Below are positions 20,991 through 30,202 of a DNA stretch of 64,000 bases, one piece after another. The stretch's first letter is position 1, and each line of letters begins with the position of its first letter. The stretch comes from Bacillus sp. N13C7 (GTDB taxonomy: Bacteria; Bacillota; Bacilli; Bacillales; Bacillaceae): contig NZ_JALAMO010000001.1 of NCBI RefSeq assembly GCF_026790065.1, positions 266,546 to 330,545 of the forward strand, given 5' to 3'. The notes under the pieces are model-generated. The model was not told the DNA's origin. It worked only from the letters and a program-made list of their open reading frames with translations, and did no database searches. The translations under genes were made by a program, and so were the position numbers.

Positions 20991-22310
20991 TTAGCTTCTT
21001 TCCATCAGCTGAACCATCAGCATCGCTTTAGACACGATATGGCCTTGGCTGTGCACTTCAACTTCCATTTTTCCGAACTTTCTGCCGGCCTCCAAGATGC
21101 GCGGTCTGACTTCGATGACCGATTCCATCTGCACAGGCTTCAAAAAGAAAATGGTGATGCTTTCAATAACGAGTTCGCCGCGTTTTTTCGAGCGCAAAAA
21201 CCGGTTTGCCGCTTGCGTCAAAATGGTTGTAAACACACCGTAAGAAATGGTTCCGAGCTGATTTGTCATCTGCGGCGTGACTTCGTACTCGTAAACCGTT
21301 TGATCCTCTTTCTCATTATCCTCATCTTTAAATCCCCTTGAAACGATATCATCAAGCTTCTCCCCGACCTGGGGCTGCTTTTGAATCATTTGAAGGGCTT
21401 TCAGCACGTCCTGGCGGCTGATCATGCCGATCAGTTTTTGGTGGCCGTCGGTGACAGGAAGCACTTCAATCCCTTCCCATACCATCGTTTGCGCCGCTGA
21501 GGCGACAGATGTTTTCCCAATAACCGTTACGGGGTTTTTGGTCATGACCTTTTCGATGGGTGCGTTTCGGTCATGGCCGGCAATATCTTTTGATGTCAGA
21601 ATGCCGTGGATTTTCATTTGATCATCGACCACCGGGAAGCGGCCGTGTCCCGTTTCAAAATTTTTCTCATACCATTTTTCAAGCTTATCCTTAGGCGAAA
21701 GATATACCGTGCGGTCAGCAGGCGTTAGGATGTCCTCCACCAGGACAATTTCTTTTTTGATCAGCTGGTCATAAATCGCCCGGTTAATCATTGCAGCAAC
21801 TGTAAAGGTGTCATAGCTCGTGGATAAAATCGGCAGCTCAAGCTCATCTGCCAGCTGCACAATGCTGTCATCCGTGTTGAAGCCCCCGGTCACCAATACA
21901 GCTGCGCCCGCTTCAAGCGCTTGTCTGTGTGCGTTGATTCTATTTCCGACAATCAAAAGATTCCCCGCTGCGGTGTAACGCATCATCGCGTCCAGCTCCA
22001 TCGCGCCAATGACGAATTTATTCAATGTCTTATGGAGTCCGGCCCGTCCTCCGAGCACTTGTCCGTCTATGACATTTACAACCTCTGCATAGGTAAGCTT
22101 TTCAATGTTCTCTTTTTTCTTTTGCTCAATCCTGATTGTGCCCACACGTTCAATCGTGCTGACAAACCCTTTATTCTCTGCTTCCTTGATCGCTCTGTAC
22201 GCAGTCCCTTCGCTTACTTTCATTTCCTTCGCAATTCTTCGCACAGAAATTTTTTCACCGACAGGCAGTGAATCAATATACGTTAAAATTTGTTCATGCT
22301 TCGTCGCCAA
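20991..22310 (-). CDS. ytoI: CBS/DRTGG/hotdog regulatory protein YtoI
   Basis: 439-residue multidomain protein. From the N-terminus: a winged helix-turn-helix-like region (residues 1-65, ISVRRIAKEMKVSEGTAYRA), a DRTGG domain (about 75-180), a CBS pair (about 190-310, with FPVVDDQMKIHGILTSKDI and EVLPVTDGHQ), and a C-terminal hotdog/thioesterase-like domain. This suggests a DNA-binding sensor of a nucleotide or CoA-type ligand; targets are unknown. The start is TTG, 6 bases after GAGGTG; longer frames have no ribosome site. A sigma-A-like promoter lies just upstream, after the ytkL terminator. Confidence 0.92.
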   Translation of the reverse strand: MATKHEQILTYIDSLPVGEKISVRRIAKEMKVSEGTAYRAIKEAENKGFVSTIERVGTIRIEQKKKENIEKLTYAEVVNVIDGQVLGGRAGLHKTLNKFVIGAMELDAMMRYTAAGNLLIVGNRINAHRQALEAGAAVLVTGGFNTDDSIVQLADELELPILSTSYDTFTVAAMINRAIYDQLIKKEIVLVEDILTPADRTVYLSPKDKLEKWYEKNFETGHGRFPVVDDQMKIHGILTSKDIAGHDRNAPIEKVMTKNPVTVIGKTSVASAAQTMVWEGIEVLPVTDGHQKLIGMISRQDVLKALQMIQKQPQVGEKLDDIVSRGFKDEDNEKEDQTVYEYEVTPQMTNQLGTISYGVFTTILTQAANRFLRSKKRGELVIESITIFFLKPVQMESVIEVRPRILEAGRKFGKMEVEVHSQGHIVSKAMLMVQLMERS

Positions 22311-22343
22311 GCCTTTCACCTCTAAGGACAGTCTTCTGCTTTT

Positions 22344-22373
22344 ATTATAAGGGCTCGGAGGATTTGTACGCAA
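22344..22373 (-). promoter_or_regulatory. Likely sigma-A promoter of ytoI
   Basis: Minus strand TTGCGT, 18 bases, TATAAT, placed between the ytkL terminator and the TTG start of ytoI. Confidence 0.55.
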
Positions 22374-22385
22374 TGAGCCTGGAAA

Positions 22386-22421
22386 ATAAAAAACCATCTC
22401 CTGTCAACCAAGAGATGGTTT
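22386..22421 (-). terminator. Intrinsic terminator after ytkL
   Basis: Perfect stem AAACCATCTC/GAGATGGTTT followed by TTTTATTTT on the minus strand. Confidence 0.9.
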
Positions 22422-22426
22422 CACGT

Positions 22427-23110
22427 TTAAAGCTCGATCGTCTCACCGACCGACATGACTTTACCGACTCCGCCCGGCAGGCTGTCAGCAAATGCTTCAG
22501 GGTCTTGTTCGATGACCGGGAATGTATTGTAATGAACCGGCACGACCTGTTTTGCCCGCAGCCATTCAGCGGCAAGCTTGGCGTCTTCAGGCCCCATCGT
22601 AAAGTTATCGCCAATCGGCAGGAAAGCAAGATCAATATGGTTCAATTCGCCAATAAGTTTCATATCAGAGAAAAGAGCCGTATCGCCCGCGTGGAAAATC
22701 GTTTTATCTTCTACAGTCAGCAATATACCGGCTGGCATGCCTGTGTATGTGATCGTTTTGTTTTCTTCATCTGTGATGGCTGATCCGTGAAAGGCCTGTG
22801 TGAGCTTCACTTTTCCAAAATCGAACTGGCGGGAGCCGCCAATATGCATTGGATGAACATTCAAGCCTTTCCAGCCTAAGTACACAGCGAGCTCGTTCGG
22901 GGCTATAACCAGCGCGTTGTTTTGCTTGGCGATTTGTTCAGTATCACCGACATGGTCATTGTGGCCGTGCGTTAATAAGATGACATCCGCTTTTACATCC
23001 TCCGGCTTTATATCCGTTAATGAATTCCCTGTTAAAAACGGATCAAAAATAATATGATGGTCCTTCGTTTCCACTGTGATTACAGAATGTCCGTGATATG
23101 TCACTTTCAT
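22427..23110 (-). CDS. ytkL: UPF0173 metal-dependent hydrolase YtkL
   Basis: 227-residue metallo-beta-lactamase fold hydrolase. The metal-binding signature [10 protein letters not shown] (about residues 48-57) is complete, with further ligands in FHAGDTALF and VPVHYNTFP. Family members include UlaG-like and zinc hydrolases acting on varied substrates; the physiological substrate of this one is not known. The start ATG is 6 bases after GAGGTG, preferred to the GTG inside that site. It is 62 bases downstream of ytkK, so the two may be co-transcribed, ending at the strong terminator before ytoI. Confidence 0.93.
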   Translation of the reverse strand: MKVTYHGHSVITVETKDHHIIFDPFLTGNSLTDIKPEDVKADVILLTHGHNDHVGDTEQIAKQNNALVIAPNELAVYLGWKGLNVHPMHIGGSRQFDFGKVKLTQAFHGSAITDEENKTITYTGMPAGILLTVEDKTIFHAGDTALFSDMKLIGELNHIDLAFLPIGDNFTMGPEDAKLAAEWLRAKQVVPVHYNTFPVIEQDPEAFADSLPGGVGKVMSVGETIEL

Positions 23111-23172
23111 TTCTTTCACCTCGTCACATGATTTTGATTTTTTTATTTTCCCTTTTTAAAAAACTGAAAAAC

Positions 23173-23940
23173 TTATGTTGCTTGATTCTTGTTAATGACA
23201 TTGAGGCCGCCGGTGGCTTCAATGACAGTGCCTGTCACAAGGTCTGAGTTCTCCTCACACAAGAAAGCGATAATCCGGGCGATATCCTCGCCTGTGCCGG
23301 ATCTTCCGATCGGCGTTTTTTCTTGGCCGATTCGCATTCTGGCTTCCTCTATCGATGCTTCTTTCATGTCGCCGACAATGTCTCCCGGGCACACCATGTT
23401 GGCGGTTATGCCGTATTCAGCTTCTTCAATGGCAATGGTCTTCGTCAAAGAAGCCAAGCCCACCTTCGCAGCGCCAAATGCCGATCTGTGAAGCCAGCCG
23501 GGCGCGTGCGCCGCGCCTTGAAATCCGTACGTGATGATGCGTCCAAATTGCTGTTTTCTCATAATAGGAATAACCGCTTTGAATAAATGAAAGACGGCGC
23601 TTAAATTCCCTTCCAGCATACCGTACCATTCATCATCAGTATAATCGGCTAACTTTTTACGTTCAAATATGTATGGTCCCGCGTTGTTAATCAAAAAGTC
23701 GATCCTACCGAAGCGGTTTAAGGCAGCCTCTGCAATGCGCAGCAGATCTTCTTTTTTGGTGACATCACCTTTTACAAAATGCAGCCGGTCAAGACAATCA
23801 GGAAAGGCTTCCTTCAGGCGTCTGACAGCCTCCTCATCCTGCCTGTAATTGACTGTAACTGAATACCCCTTTGCAAGCAACGTCTCAGTCACTTTGCGGC
23901 CTAAACCCTTCGAACCGGCAGTAATTAAAGCATGTCGCAC
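23173..23940 (-). CDS. ytkK: Short-chain dehydrogenase/reductase YtkK, atypical active site
   Basis: 255-residue SDR-fold protein, annotated in relatives as 3-oxoacyl-ACP reductase-like. The cofactor motif TAGSKGLGRKV at the N-terminus and NNAGPY are normal. At the catalytic site the usual YxxxK is FxxxK (Phe in SAFGAAKVG, codon TTT) and the usual upstream serine segment reads ITYGFQGA, so two of the three standard residues appear changed. It may be a binding or regulatory SDR rather than a reductase. GTG start behind GGGAGGT; an overlapping ATG is out of frame. Possibly co-transcribed with ytkL. Confidence 0.9.
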   Translation of the reverse strand: MRHALITAGSKGLGRKVTETLLAKGYSVTVNYRQDEEAVRRLKEAFPDCLDRLHFVKGDVTKKEDLLRIAEAALNRFGRIDFLINNAGPYIFERKKLADYTDDEWYGMLEGNLSAVFHLFKAVIPIMRKQQFGRIITYGFQGAAHAPGWLHRSAFGAAKVGLASLTKTIAIEEAEYGITANMVCPGDIVGDMKEASIEEARMRIGQEKTPIGRSGTGEDIARIIAFLCEENSDLVTGTVIEATGGLNVINKNQAT

Positions 23941-24040
23941 ATGAATACCTCCCAAAGCAACGTCGCCGCTTTCAATAAAGTGTTTCTTCTTCTACTTTAC
24001 TATAAAAGCCCATCAATATCACTTTTTACACTTGGACATA

Positions 24041-24070
24041 CAAAAAAAGCTGCCTTTACAGACAGCTTAT
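24041..24070 (-). terminator. Intrinsic terminator after ytzD
   Basis: Stem AAGCTG/CAGCTT with inner pairing followed by seven T on the minus strand; overlaps the ytzD stop. Likely end of argG-argH-ytzD. Confidence 0.85.
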
Positions 24071-24198
24071 TCTGCAGAAGACGAAGACTCCTGATCAGGC
24101 ATATCAACATAACCGCTTTGATATGCTTCAGAAATGAGCCTTGTTGTCTCCTGGCTTTCTTGTTCATCATATATATAGCGTTCCGGTTCTTTTTTCAT
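24067..24198 (-). CDS. ytzD: Small acidic protein YtzD
   Basis: A 43-codon gene missed by simple length filters. It reads from an ATG 8 bases after GGGAGGC to a TAA inside a strong terminator. The product is hydrophilic and acidic: a helical start (KKEPERYIYDEQESQE), a central IS-EAYQSGYVDM stretch, and a serine-rich acidic tail. It lies 65 bases after argH with no terminator between, so it is probably the last gene of the arginine unit. No domain is recognised and the function is unknown; the name follows the B. subtilis gene at this position. Confidence 0.82.
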   Translation of the reverse strand: MKKEPERYIYDEQESQETTRLISEAYQSGYVDMPDQESSSSAE

Positions 24199-24214
24199 TT
24201 CTTCTGCCTCCCAT

Positions 24215-24241
24215 CATTATAGAGGTAGGTTGGCTATAATG
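24215..24241. repeat. Inverted repeat between argH and ytzD
   Basis: Perfect 8-bp arms CATTATAG and CTATAATG with an 11-base spacer, just upstream of the ytzD ribosome site. It could be an operator or an RNA hairpin; it is not a terminator because no T-run follows. Confidence 0.6.
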
Positions 24242-24263
24242 ACGGGATTTTATGAAGGAAATT

Positions 24264-25649
24264 TTAACAAACTCCGGCTGCCACGCAAGCTTTCGCTTTT
24301 TCAAGCGCCTGCTCCACTTGTTTGAATCCGGTGCCTCCGGCGCTCATTCTTTTTTCAACTGCGTGATAAGGGTCTAACACAGTGTAAATATCTTCTTCGA
24401 ACAGTGTGCTCGCCTGCTGAAATTCAGCAAACGGCAAATCGCTTAAATAGATCCCTTTTTCGATACATGTGTACACAAGTTTCCCGACTACTTCATGCGC
24501 TTCTCTGAACGGCATTCCTTTTTTCGCCAGATAATCAGCCAGTTCCGTCGCATTTGAAAAGTCTTGTTTTGTCGCTTTCTTCATGACCTCTTTGTTTACA
24601 GTCATTGTTTGAATCATGCCTGTGAAGATTTGCAGGCTGCCCTCAACCGTTTTCACTGTGTCAAACATGCCCTCTTTATCTTCCTGCAGATCTTTGTTGT
24701 AAGCGAGCGGAAGACCTTTCATAATCGTAAACAGTCCCATCATATCGCCATAAACGCGTCCTGTTTTGCCCCGGATCAGCTCTGCCATATCAGGGTTTTT
24801 CTTCTGCGGCATCATGCTGCTTCCCGTTGCGTACGTATCGTCAAGTTCGATGAATTTAAACTCCTGAGAGCACCATAGAATGATTTCTTCAGAGAAACGG
24901 GACAGGTGCATCATCAGCATGCTGCTGTTGCTTAAAAACTCCAAAATGAAATCTCTGTCGCTGACGCCGTCCAGGCTGTTCTCATAAATGGAATCAAAAC
25001 CGAGCAGCTCTGCTGAATAATGACGGTCGATTGGAAAGGTTGTTCCCGCGAGCGCCCCGCAGCCAAGCGGAGATTTGTTGATCCGCTTCATTGAATCCTG
25101 AAAACGCTCCTTGTCGCGCTCCAGCATCCAGAAATACGCAAGCAGGTGGTGAGCGAATGAAATCGGCTGGGCGCGCTGCAGATGTGTGTAGCCCGGCAGA
25201 ATCGTTTCAACGTTCGCTTCCGCCTTTTCGATCAGCGTGCTCTGGAATGCCTCAATCAGCTCGATGATGTGGACGACATGATGTTTCAAGTATAAATGCA
25301 TGTCTGTCGCCACTTGGTCGTTCCGGCTTCTGCCGGTATGCAGCTTGCCGCCGAGAGGGCCGATTTCATCAATAAGCATTTTCTCAATGTTCAAATGAAT
25401 ATCCTCATAATCAACTGAGAATTCCAATGCCCCCTTCTCTGCTTTTTTCAGAAGGGTATTCAGTCCCTCACGGATTTTCAGTTCTTCTTCCGCTGTCAGG
25501 ATACCGCATGTTTTCAGCATGGCAGCATGTGCGAGAGACCCTGTAATATCTTCAGTGACTAAATTTTGGTCAAATGATATGGACGCGCCGAACTCGTCGA
25601 CCCACTTTTCCGGTGTTTTTTGAAATCGGCCTCCCCAAAGCTTCTTCAT
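24264..25649 (-). CDS. argH: Argininosuccinate lyase
   Basis: Last step of arginine synthesis: splits argininosuccinate into arginine and fumarate. The 461 residues match the family. Seen are the N-terminal KLWGGRF, the substrate segment [12 protein letters not shown], the catalytic histidine region [12 protein letters not shown], and the signature [12 protein letters not shown]. The start ATG overlaps the argG stop (ATGA) and has a GAAGGAGC ribosome site 10 bases away inside argG, so it is coupled. The longer frame upstream lies wholly inside argG. Confidence 0.98.
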   Translation of the reverse strand: MKKLWGGRFQKTPEKWVDEFGASISFDQNLVTEDITGSLAHAAMLKTCGILTAEEELKIREGLNTLLKKAEKGALEFSVDYEDIHLNIEKMLIDEIGPLGGKLHTGRSRNDQVATDMHLYLKHHVVHIIELIEAFQSTLIEKAEANVETILPGYTHLQRAQPISFAHHLLAYFWMLERDKERFQDSMKRINKSPLGCGALAGTTFPIDRHYSAELLGFDSIYENSLDGVSDRDFILEFLSNSSMLMMHLSRFSEEIILWCSQEFKFIELDDTYATGSSMMPQKKNPDMAELIRGKTGRVYGDMMGLFTIMKGLPLAYNKDLQEDKEGMFDTVKTVEGSLQIFTGMIQTMTVNKEVMKKATKQDFSNATELADYLAKKGMPFREAHEVVGKLVYTCIEKGIYLSDLPFAEFQQASTLFEEDIYTVLDPYHAVEKRMSAGGTGFKQVEQALEKAKACVAAGVC

Positions 25650-26857
25650 GCTTGAATCTGCTCCTTCTTTTTCACGATGCTGTTCACTTTTGTCGGAAGT
25701 CCCCAAAGCTCAATAAATCCGATTGCCGCATGGTGATCAAACGCATCGTCTTTTGTATATGTTGCAAGTTTTTCATCATATAGAGAGTATTCTGATTTAC
25801 GGCCTTCAACTATCGCATGGCCTTTAAACAGCTTCACGCGGACAATGCCTGTGACATGCTTTTGCGTTTCTTTTAAGAAAGCGTGCAGCGCGTCTTTTAA
25901 TGGGGAAAACCATAGGCCGTTATAAATGATTTCTGACATTTTTTGCTCAATGATCGGTTTAAAATGAGCTACCTCTTTCACCAGTGTTAAATCCTCTAAT
26001 TCTTTATGCGCTTTGATCAGTGTCATCGCACCTGGGCATTCGTATACTTCCCGGGATTTAATGCCGACAAGGCGGTTTTCCACGTGGTCGATACGTCCGA
26101 CACCGTGTGCGCCTGCCATTTCATTCAGCTTCAAAATCAATTCAGAAAGCGAGTAGGATACTCCGTCAATGGAGACCGGAACACCCTGTTCAAATGCAAT
26201 TTCAATTACTTCCGGCGTGTCCGGCGTTTTTTCCAGCGGAGCTGTTAAATCGTATGCACCTTCCGGAGGCGCCGCCCATGGATCTTCTAAAATGCCGCAC
26301 TCATTTGCGCGTCCCCAGAGGTTTTGGTCAATAGAATACGGGCTGTCAAGATTGATCGGAATCGGAATGCCGCGGCTAGCCGCATATTCAATTTCTTCTT
26401 CACGTGACCACTGCCATTCGCGTACCGGCGCGATGACTTCAAGGTCAGGGTTTAATGATTTAATGGAGACTTCAAACCGAACCTGGTCATTTCCTTTTCC
26501 CGTGCATCCGTGCGCAATCGCCTGTGCATCTTCTTTTTCCGCAATTTCAACCAGTTTTTTCGCAATCAGCGGTCGAGATAATGCCGAAACGAGCGGATAT
26601 TTCCCTTCATACATCGTGTGGGCTTGCAGAGAGACAAGCGCGTAATCCTGTGCGAATTCTTCTTTCGCATCGATCACGTAGGAGTTTGTCGCGCCGACTT
26701 CCAGCGCTTTCTGCTGAACAAATGCCAAATCTTTGCCTTCACCGACGTCCAGGCAGCAGGCGATCACATTATAGCCTTGCTCCTGAAGCCATTTTATTGC
26801 AACTGAGGTATCGAGACCTCCTGAGTATGCTAATACGACTTTTTTCTGTTCTGACAT
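25646..26857 (-). CDS. argG: Argininosuccinate synthase
   Basis: ATP-dependent condensation of citrulline and aspartate, the penultimate step of arginine synthesis. 403 residues. The PP-loop AYSGGLDTS (about residues 9-17) binds ATP, and [14 protein letters not shown] and [13 protein letters not shown] are citrulline/aspartate-binding segments. Two adjacent ATG codons follow AGAGGAGA; I use the second, at better spacing, but the first would add one Met. First gene of argG-argH(-ytzD). Two ArgR-like boxes and an AT-rich promoter lie upstream. Confidence 0.98.
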   Translation of the reverse strand: MSEQKKVVLAYSGGLDTSVAIKWLQEQGYNVIACCLDVGEGKDLAFVQQKALEVGATNSYVIDAKEEFAQDYALVSLQAHTMYEGKYPLVSALSRPLIAKKLVEIAEKEDAQAIAHGCTGKGNDQVRFEVSIKSLNPDLEVIAPVREWQWSREEEIEYAASRGIPIPINLDSPYSIDQNLWGRANECGILEDPWAAPPEGAYDLTAPLEKTPDTPEVIEIAFEQGVPVSIDGVSYSLSELILKLNEMAGAHGVGRIDHVENRLVGIKSREVYECPGAMTLIKAHKELEDLTLVKEVAHFKPIIEQKMSEIIYNGLWFSPLKDALHAFLKETQKHVTGIVRVKLFKGHAIVEGRKSEYSLYDEKLATYTKDDAFDHHAAIGFIELWGLPTKVNSIVKKKEQIQA

Positions 26858-26889
26858 CATAAAAATCTCCTCTCAACCGTGTTTCTTTT

Positions 26890-26926
26890 TTGTATAAAAA
26901 TAAATTATATTTAATAAAAATACATT
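26890..26926 (-). promoter_or_regulatory. Tandem ArgR/AhrC-like boxes upstream of argG
   Basis: Minus strand ATGTATTTTTATTAA and TTTATTTTTATACA each resemble the ARG box core (TGAATWWWWATTCA) and lie side by side in the argG promoter region. AhrC repression of argGH in B. subtilis is known; the individual boxes are my reading. Confidence 0.45.
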
Positions 26927-26974
26927 TTGTATGTATACACTTTAACAAGTACGATTCTTTTTTTCAAGCCTTTT

Positions 26975-27013
26975 ATAAAAAAAACTTCACCTAAATTTCC
27001 AGGTGAAGTTTCG
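26975..27013 (-). terminator. Intrinsic terminator after moaB
   Basis: Perfect 11-bp stem AAACTTCACCT/AGGTGAAGTTT followed by a T-run on the minus strand. Confidence 0.92.
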
Positions 27014-27027
27014 TAGTTTTTATTCAT

Positions 27028-27540
27028 TTACTTGTCTTTTCTGATTTCTCTGACCACATGTGCAAGCTCGGGAATAACCAGCTTATTCATTGCCAGCTTT
27101 ACCGCGCCGCTTGAGCCTGGCGTTGAGAAAACAGCTGTATGCTGGATAACGCCGGCAGTGGCTCTCGACATGATCGCGGCAGAGCCGATATCCTCTGTAT
27201 AACTCAGCATTCTGAATATTTCTCCAAACCCAGGCAGTTCTTTCGAAAAGAGCGGCGTGATGGCCTCGATCGTGACGTCTCGATTGGCTATGCCTGTCCC
27301 TCCGTTTAAGAGAACCGCATCTGTCTGTTCATCCATGCAGCCTGCAAGCACTGCCCGCTGCAAAGCATCCTTATCGTCTTTTACAATTTCATATGCAGCA
27401 ATGTGATGACCGGCTTCTTCTAAAAACGAGATCATCAGCTTGCCGCTTTTATCGGTTTCTTCTGTCCTCGTGTCGCTGACTGTAATGACTTTGCACCGAA
27501 TGATATTGGGAGCTTCCTGTTTATGCTCTTGAACGCTCAT
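27028..27540 (-). CDS. moaB: Molybdenum cofactor biosynthesis protein MoaB
   Basis: 170-residue MoaB/Mog-fold protein, predicted to bind or adenylylate molybdopterin in molybdenum cofactor synthesis. The family motifs TVSDTRTEETDKSG, the glycine-rich NGGTGIANRDVT and FSTPGSSGAVKLAMN are all present. In organisms that also have a Mog/MogA function this protein usually takes that role. The ATG follows GAGGTGG. It is monocistronic, between the ackA terminator and its own strong terminator, and separate from the main moa cluster, which is not in this window. Confidence 0.95.
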   Translation of the reverse strand: MSVQEHKQEAPNIIRCKVITVSDTRTEETDKSGKLMISFLEEAGHHIAAYEIVKDDKDALQRAVLAGCMDEQTDAVLLNGGTGIANRDVTIEAITPLFSKELPGFGEIFRMLSYTEDIGSAAIMSRATAGVIQHTAVFSTPGSSGAVKLAMNKLVIPELAHVVREIRKDK

Positions 27541-27583
27541 TGGCCCACCTCTTTTGTTTTCTGTCTATGATGATCATGCATCA

Positions 27584-27616
27584 ACAAAAAAGCACATTCA
27601 AGAGAATGTGCTTTCA
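27584..27616 (-). terminator. Intrinsic terminator after ackA
   Basis: Perfect stem AAAGCACATTC/GAATGTGCTTT with a four-base loop and T-run on the minus strand. Confidence 0.92.
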
Positions 27617-27622
27617 TGCAAT

Positions 27623-28810
27623 TTATTTTGCTAAACGGACAACGTCACGCGCAATCATGACCTCTTCATCAGTCGGAATGATCATGACTTTAACTGGAGA
27701 ATGCGGATAGCTGATAAAAGCTTCCTCACCGCGCACGTTATTAAGTGCAGGATCCCAGTATACGCCCATGAATTCCAGGCCGCGAAGCACGCGTTCTCTG
27801 ACTTCCACACTGTTTTCACCGATACCGGCAGTAAAGATGATCGCATCAACGCCGCTCATTCTTGCAGCGTACGAGCCGATGTATTTGTGGATTCTGCTTG
27901 CGAAGACTTCAAGAGCCGTTTCCGCGCGCTCATTTCCTTCTTTCGTTGCTTCAACAATGTCACGAAGATCGCTTGAGAAACCGGAGATGCCGAGCAGTCC
28001 GCTTTTTTTGTTTAATGTATTCAGCACTTCATCAGCTGTCTGGCCTGTTTTCTCCATGATGTATGGGATCAGGGCAGGATCGATGTTTCCAGAGCGTGTA
28101 CCCATTGCAACACCGGCAAGCGGCGTAAAGCCCATGGATGTATCAATTGATTTACCGCCTTCAACAGCAGCAATACTTGCCCCGTTTCCAAGGTGGCAGG
28201 AAATCAGGCGTAAGTCTTTTAACGGACGGCCGAGAAGCTCTGCCGCGCGCTCAGTTACATATTTATGTGAAGTGCCGTGGAAGCCGTATTTACGGATGCC
28301 GAATTTTTCATAGTATTCATATGGCAGGCTGTAGAGATAAGACTGTTCAGGCATTGTTTGGTGGAATGCCGTATCAAAAACAGCAACCGCAGGAACATTT
28401 GGAAGCACTTCTTTGAACGCTTTAATTCCAACGATATTTGCCGGGTTGTGAAGCGGTGCCAACTCAGAAATATCTTCGATTTCCTTAATGGTTTCATCCG
28501 TTAATAAAACAGAATCACTGAATTTCTCTCCGCCATGCACGACACGGTGGCCAATTCCGTCAATTTCATTCAAATCTTTAATAATGCCGAATTCCGTTAA
28601 CTTATTCAGCAGCATTTTAACGGCTACCGCATGATCCGGAATATCAGTTACTTCTGTATTTTTTTCGCCGTTTACAGAAATCGTGAATACACTGTCGGCG
28701 ATACCGATTCGTTCAACTAAACCCTTCGTTAAAACGGTTTCTGAAGGCATTTCGAAAAGCTGAAATTTCAAAGACGAGCTTCCTGCGTTAATTGCAATAA
28801 TTTTGGACAT
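27623..28810 (-). CDS. ackA: Acetate kinase
   Basis: Makes acetate and ATP from acetyl phosphate in overflow metabolism. 395 residues of the ASKHA fold: phosphate-1 loop [10 protein letters not shown] at residues 7-16, [20 protein letters not shown], the phosphate-2 loop [10 protein letters not shown], and adenosine-binding FTAGIGENS. Known in B. subtilis to be activated by CcpA and CodY under glucose. A perfect cre lies upstream of its -35, in the right place for activation. It is next to ytxK and tpx but separated from ytxK by a terminator. Confidence 0.98.
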   Translation of the reverse strand: MSKIIAINAGSSSLKFQLFEMPSETVLTKGLVERIGIADSVFTISVNGEKNTEVTDIPDHAVAVKMLLNKLTEFGIIKDLNEIDGIGHRVVHGGEKFSDSVLLTDETIKEIEDISELAPLHNPANIVGIKAFKEVLPNVPAVAVFDTAFHQTMPEQSYLYSLPYEYYEKFGIRKYGFHGTSHKYVTERAAELLGRPLKDLRLISCHLGNGASIAAVEGGKSIDTSMGFTPLAGVAMGTRSGNIDPALIPYIMEKTGQTADEVLNTLNKKSGLLGISGFSSDLRDIVEATKEGNERAETALEVFASRIHKYIGSYAARMSGVDAIIFTAGIGENSVEVRERVLRGLEFMGVYWDPALNNVRGEEAFISYPHSPVKVMIIPTDEEVMIARDVVRLAK

Positions 28811-28949
28811 GATTGACGCTCCTTTATACTCTGTATCAACAACTTCGTTTTTCGTACTTTTTTCCCGGAAATATCATTATCTTCTCCGAAAAATATCTGA
28901 CTTTTCCATTTAAACATTGTCATGTCGGCATTTCAAGTCAACTTGTGTA

Positions 28950-28965
28950 TTGATAACGCTTACAA
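28950..28965 (-). promoter_or_regulatory. Perfect cre activating ackA
   Basis: Minus strand TTGTAAGCGTTATCAA fits cre at all 16 positions. It is centred about 50 bases upstream of the predicted start site, just before the -35, a location typical of CcpA activation rather than repression. Confidence 0.85.
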
Positions 28966-29101
28966 TAAGAAGTCGTTATTTTCAGACATATTACCTATAG
29001 GTTTTGTATTGATGAACGCTTACATTTTGCGGTTTTTCCCTTTGTATTTTGTGTCTCAAAGGCGGATTCAATTCGTCAGCCTGATCTTCAAGCACCATCA
29101 T

Positions 29102-29149
29102 AAAAACAGCTTAAGCATCCATCGTATGACGGCGGCCTAAGCTGCTATT
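29102..29149 (-). terminator. Intrinsic terminator after ytxK
   Basis: Stem CAGCTTA/TAAGCTG with a large loop containing more pairing, followed by TTTTTATG on the minus strand. Confidence 0.7.
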
Positions 29150-29155
29150 TACCAT

Positions 29156-30142
29156 CTATTTTTCTTTACTGAACCACGTATCCAATTGAGCCATCATATC
29201 AAGCATCGCCTTCTGATTGGAGAAAGACGGGAGATTCGCAAGCAGGATTTGCCCCGGTGCTTTCGTCTCCTCTCCTTTTTTCTGAAGCACAAGGATGCTT
29301 TTGGCATGAGCCTCGTCTTTAAAAATGGATTGTGGCAGCTGCAACAGCGCATTGATATGAACCTTATCTTTGAAAAACTGTTTCAGCTTATCACTTTGGG
29401 AGCTCTCAAACAAATGATTCGGAATCATAAAAAATAAGTAGCCGCCCGGTTTGGTATGCTTGACGCTCTGTTCAATAAACAGATGATGCGCGAAGGAGTG
29501 GCCTTCGTCCGCTTTGAGTTCAAATGCTTCTGCCCCTTCGTCATTCGGATAATAACCCACCGGCAGATCGCAAATGACCGTATCAACAGGATCAATAAAC
29601 AGCGGCTCAAGGCTGTCCTGATGGAAAAGCTCAAGCTCTTTTTTTAACAAATTTGCTTGGGCATATGCGATCTTCAGCAGCACGTCGTCAATTTCGATGC
29701 CATAGCTGTTCGCCGTTTTTTCAGACAGCTGGTTCAGCACGGTAAACAGAAGGTTTCCTGTGCCCACAGCCGGATCAAGAACCGTCAGTTCCTTTTTGTC
29801 CGCCATAAACTTATTCACCAAATAGCTGATGAAAAGCCCAATCGTGTCCGGCGTCATTTGTCTGTTCGGATGAGAGATATCCTTCAGGCCTTTCAGGACG
29901 GCAAGCTGAAAAGCTTTGCGCACCCACTCGTGCTCATATGTGCTGAATTCCGCTTTGTCAAGCAGAGCCTGAAGCTGTTTGGTTTTCTCATCAGACAGTT
30001 TCAGCTGATCCGCTTTTTCAAGAAAATACATTTCTCCCGCTTCGGCCAGCGCCTCTATATATGAAATCTGCAATTCATTCTTTATGATGATCGCGGCTTC
30101 GTCTAACAGCTCGTACACCGCGCCTACATGGTCTTTTTGCAT
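29156..30142 (-). CDS. ytxK: Class I N6-adenine-type methyltransferase homologue YtxK
   Basis: 328-residue Rossmann-fold methyltransferase like those of type I/II adenine modification enzymes, without a target recognition domain. The SAM-binding motif I is clear (VLDPAVGTGNLLF, about residues 122-134). The catalytic motif IV, normally NPPY-like, reads CDLPVGYYP, so it is unusual and activity is uncertain. Homologues in streptococci sit after the competence pilin genes and before ackA, an arrangement echoed here by ytxK-ackA. The ATG follows AAGGAGG that abuts the tpx terminator, so expression may depend on read-through or a promoter inside it. Confidence 0.9.
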   Translation of the reverse strand: MQKDHVGAVYELLDEAAIIIKNELQISYIEALAEAGEMYFLEKADQLKLSDEKTKQLQALLDKAEFSTYEHEWVRKAFQLAVLKGLKDISHPNRQMTPDTIGLFISYLVNKFMADKKELTVLDPAVGTGNLLFTVLNQLSEKTANSYGIEIDDVLLKIAYAQANLLKKELELFHQDSLEPLFIDPVDTVICDLPVGYYPNDEGAEAFELKADEGHSFAHHLFIEQSVKHTKPGGYLFFMIPNHLFESSQSDKLKQFFKDKVHINALLQLPQSIFKDEAHAKSILVLQKKGEETKAPGQILLANLPSFSNQKAMLDMMAQLDTWFSKEK

Positions 30143-30161
30143 TCTGTGTTCCTCCTTGCCA

Positions 30162-30196
30162 TAAAAAAAGCTCCGGCGGCAGCCTGGAGCTTTTTT
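30162..30196 (-). terminator. Intrinsic terminator after tpx
   Basis: Stem AAAAGCTCC/GGAGCTTTT with an 11-base loop and T-run on the minus strand. Its distal end lies next to the ytxK ribosome site. Confidence 0.9.
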
Positions 30197-30202
30197 CCCT
30201 GC

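Larger units (their letters stand above)
28811..29155 (-). promoter_or_regulatory. ackA control region and ytxK terminator (non-coding)
   Basis: This 345-base gap holds a probable ackA promoter (TTGACT at 28936-28941, 17 bases, AATGTT), a perfect cre, a second cre-like sequence at 29010-29025 with a one-base offset, a weak CodY-like 15-mer at 28977-28991 (about four mismatches), and the ytxK terminator. No reading frame with a good ribosome site is visible. Confidence 0.7.

Noticed and set aside
23941..23955. Longer start for ytkK
   Set aside because: The extension includes the ribosome site itself; GTG after GGGAGGT is better.
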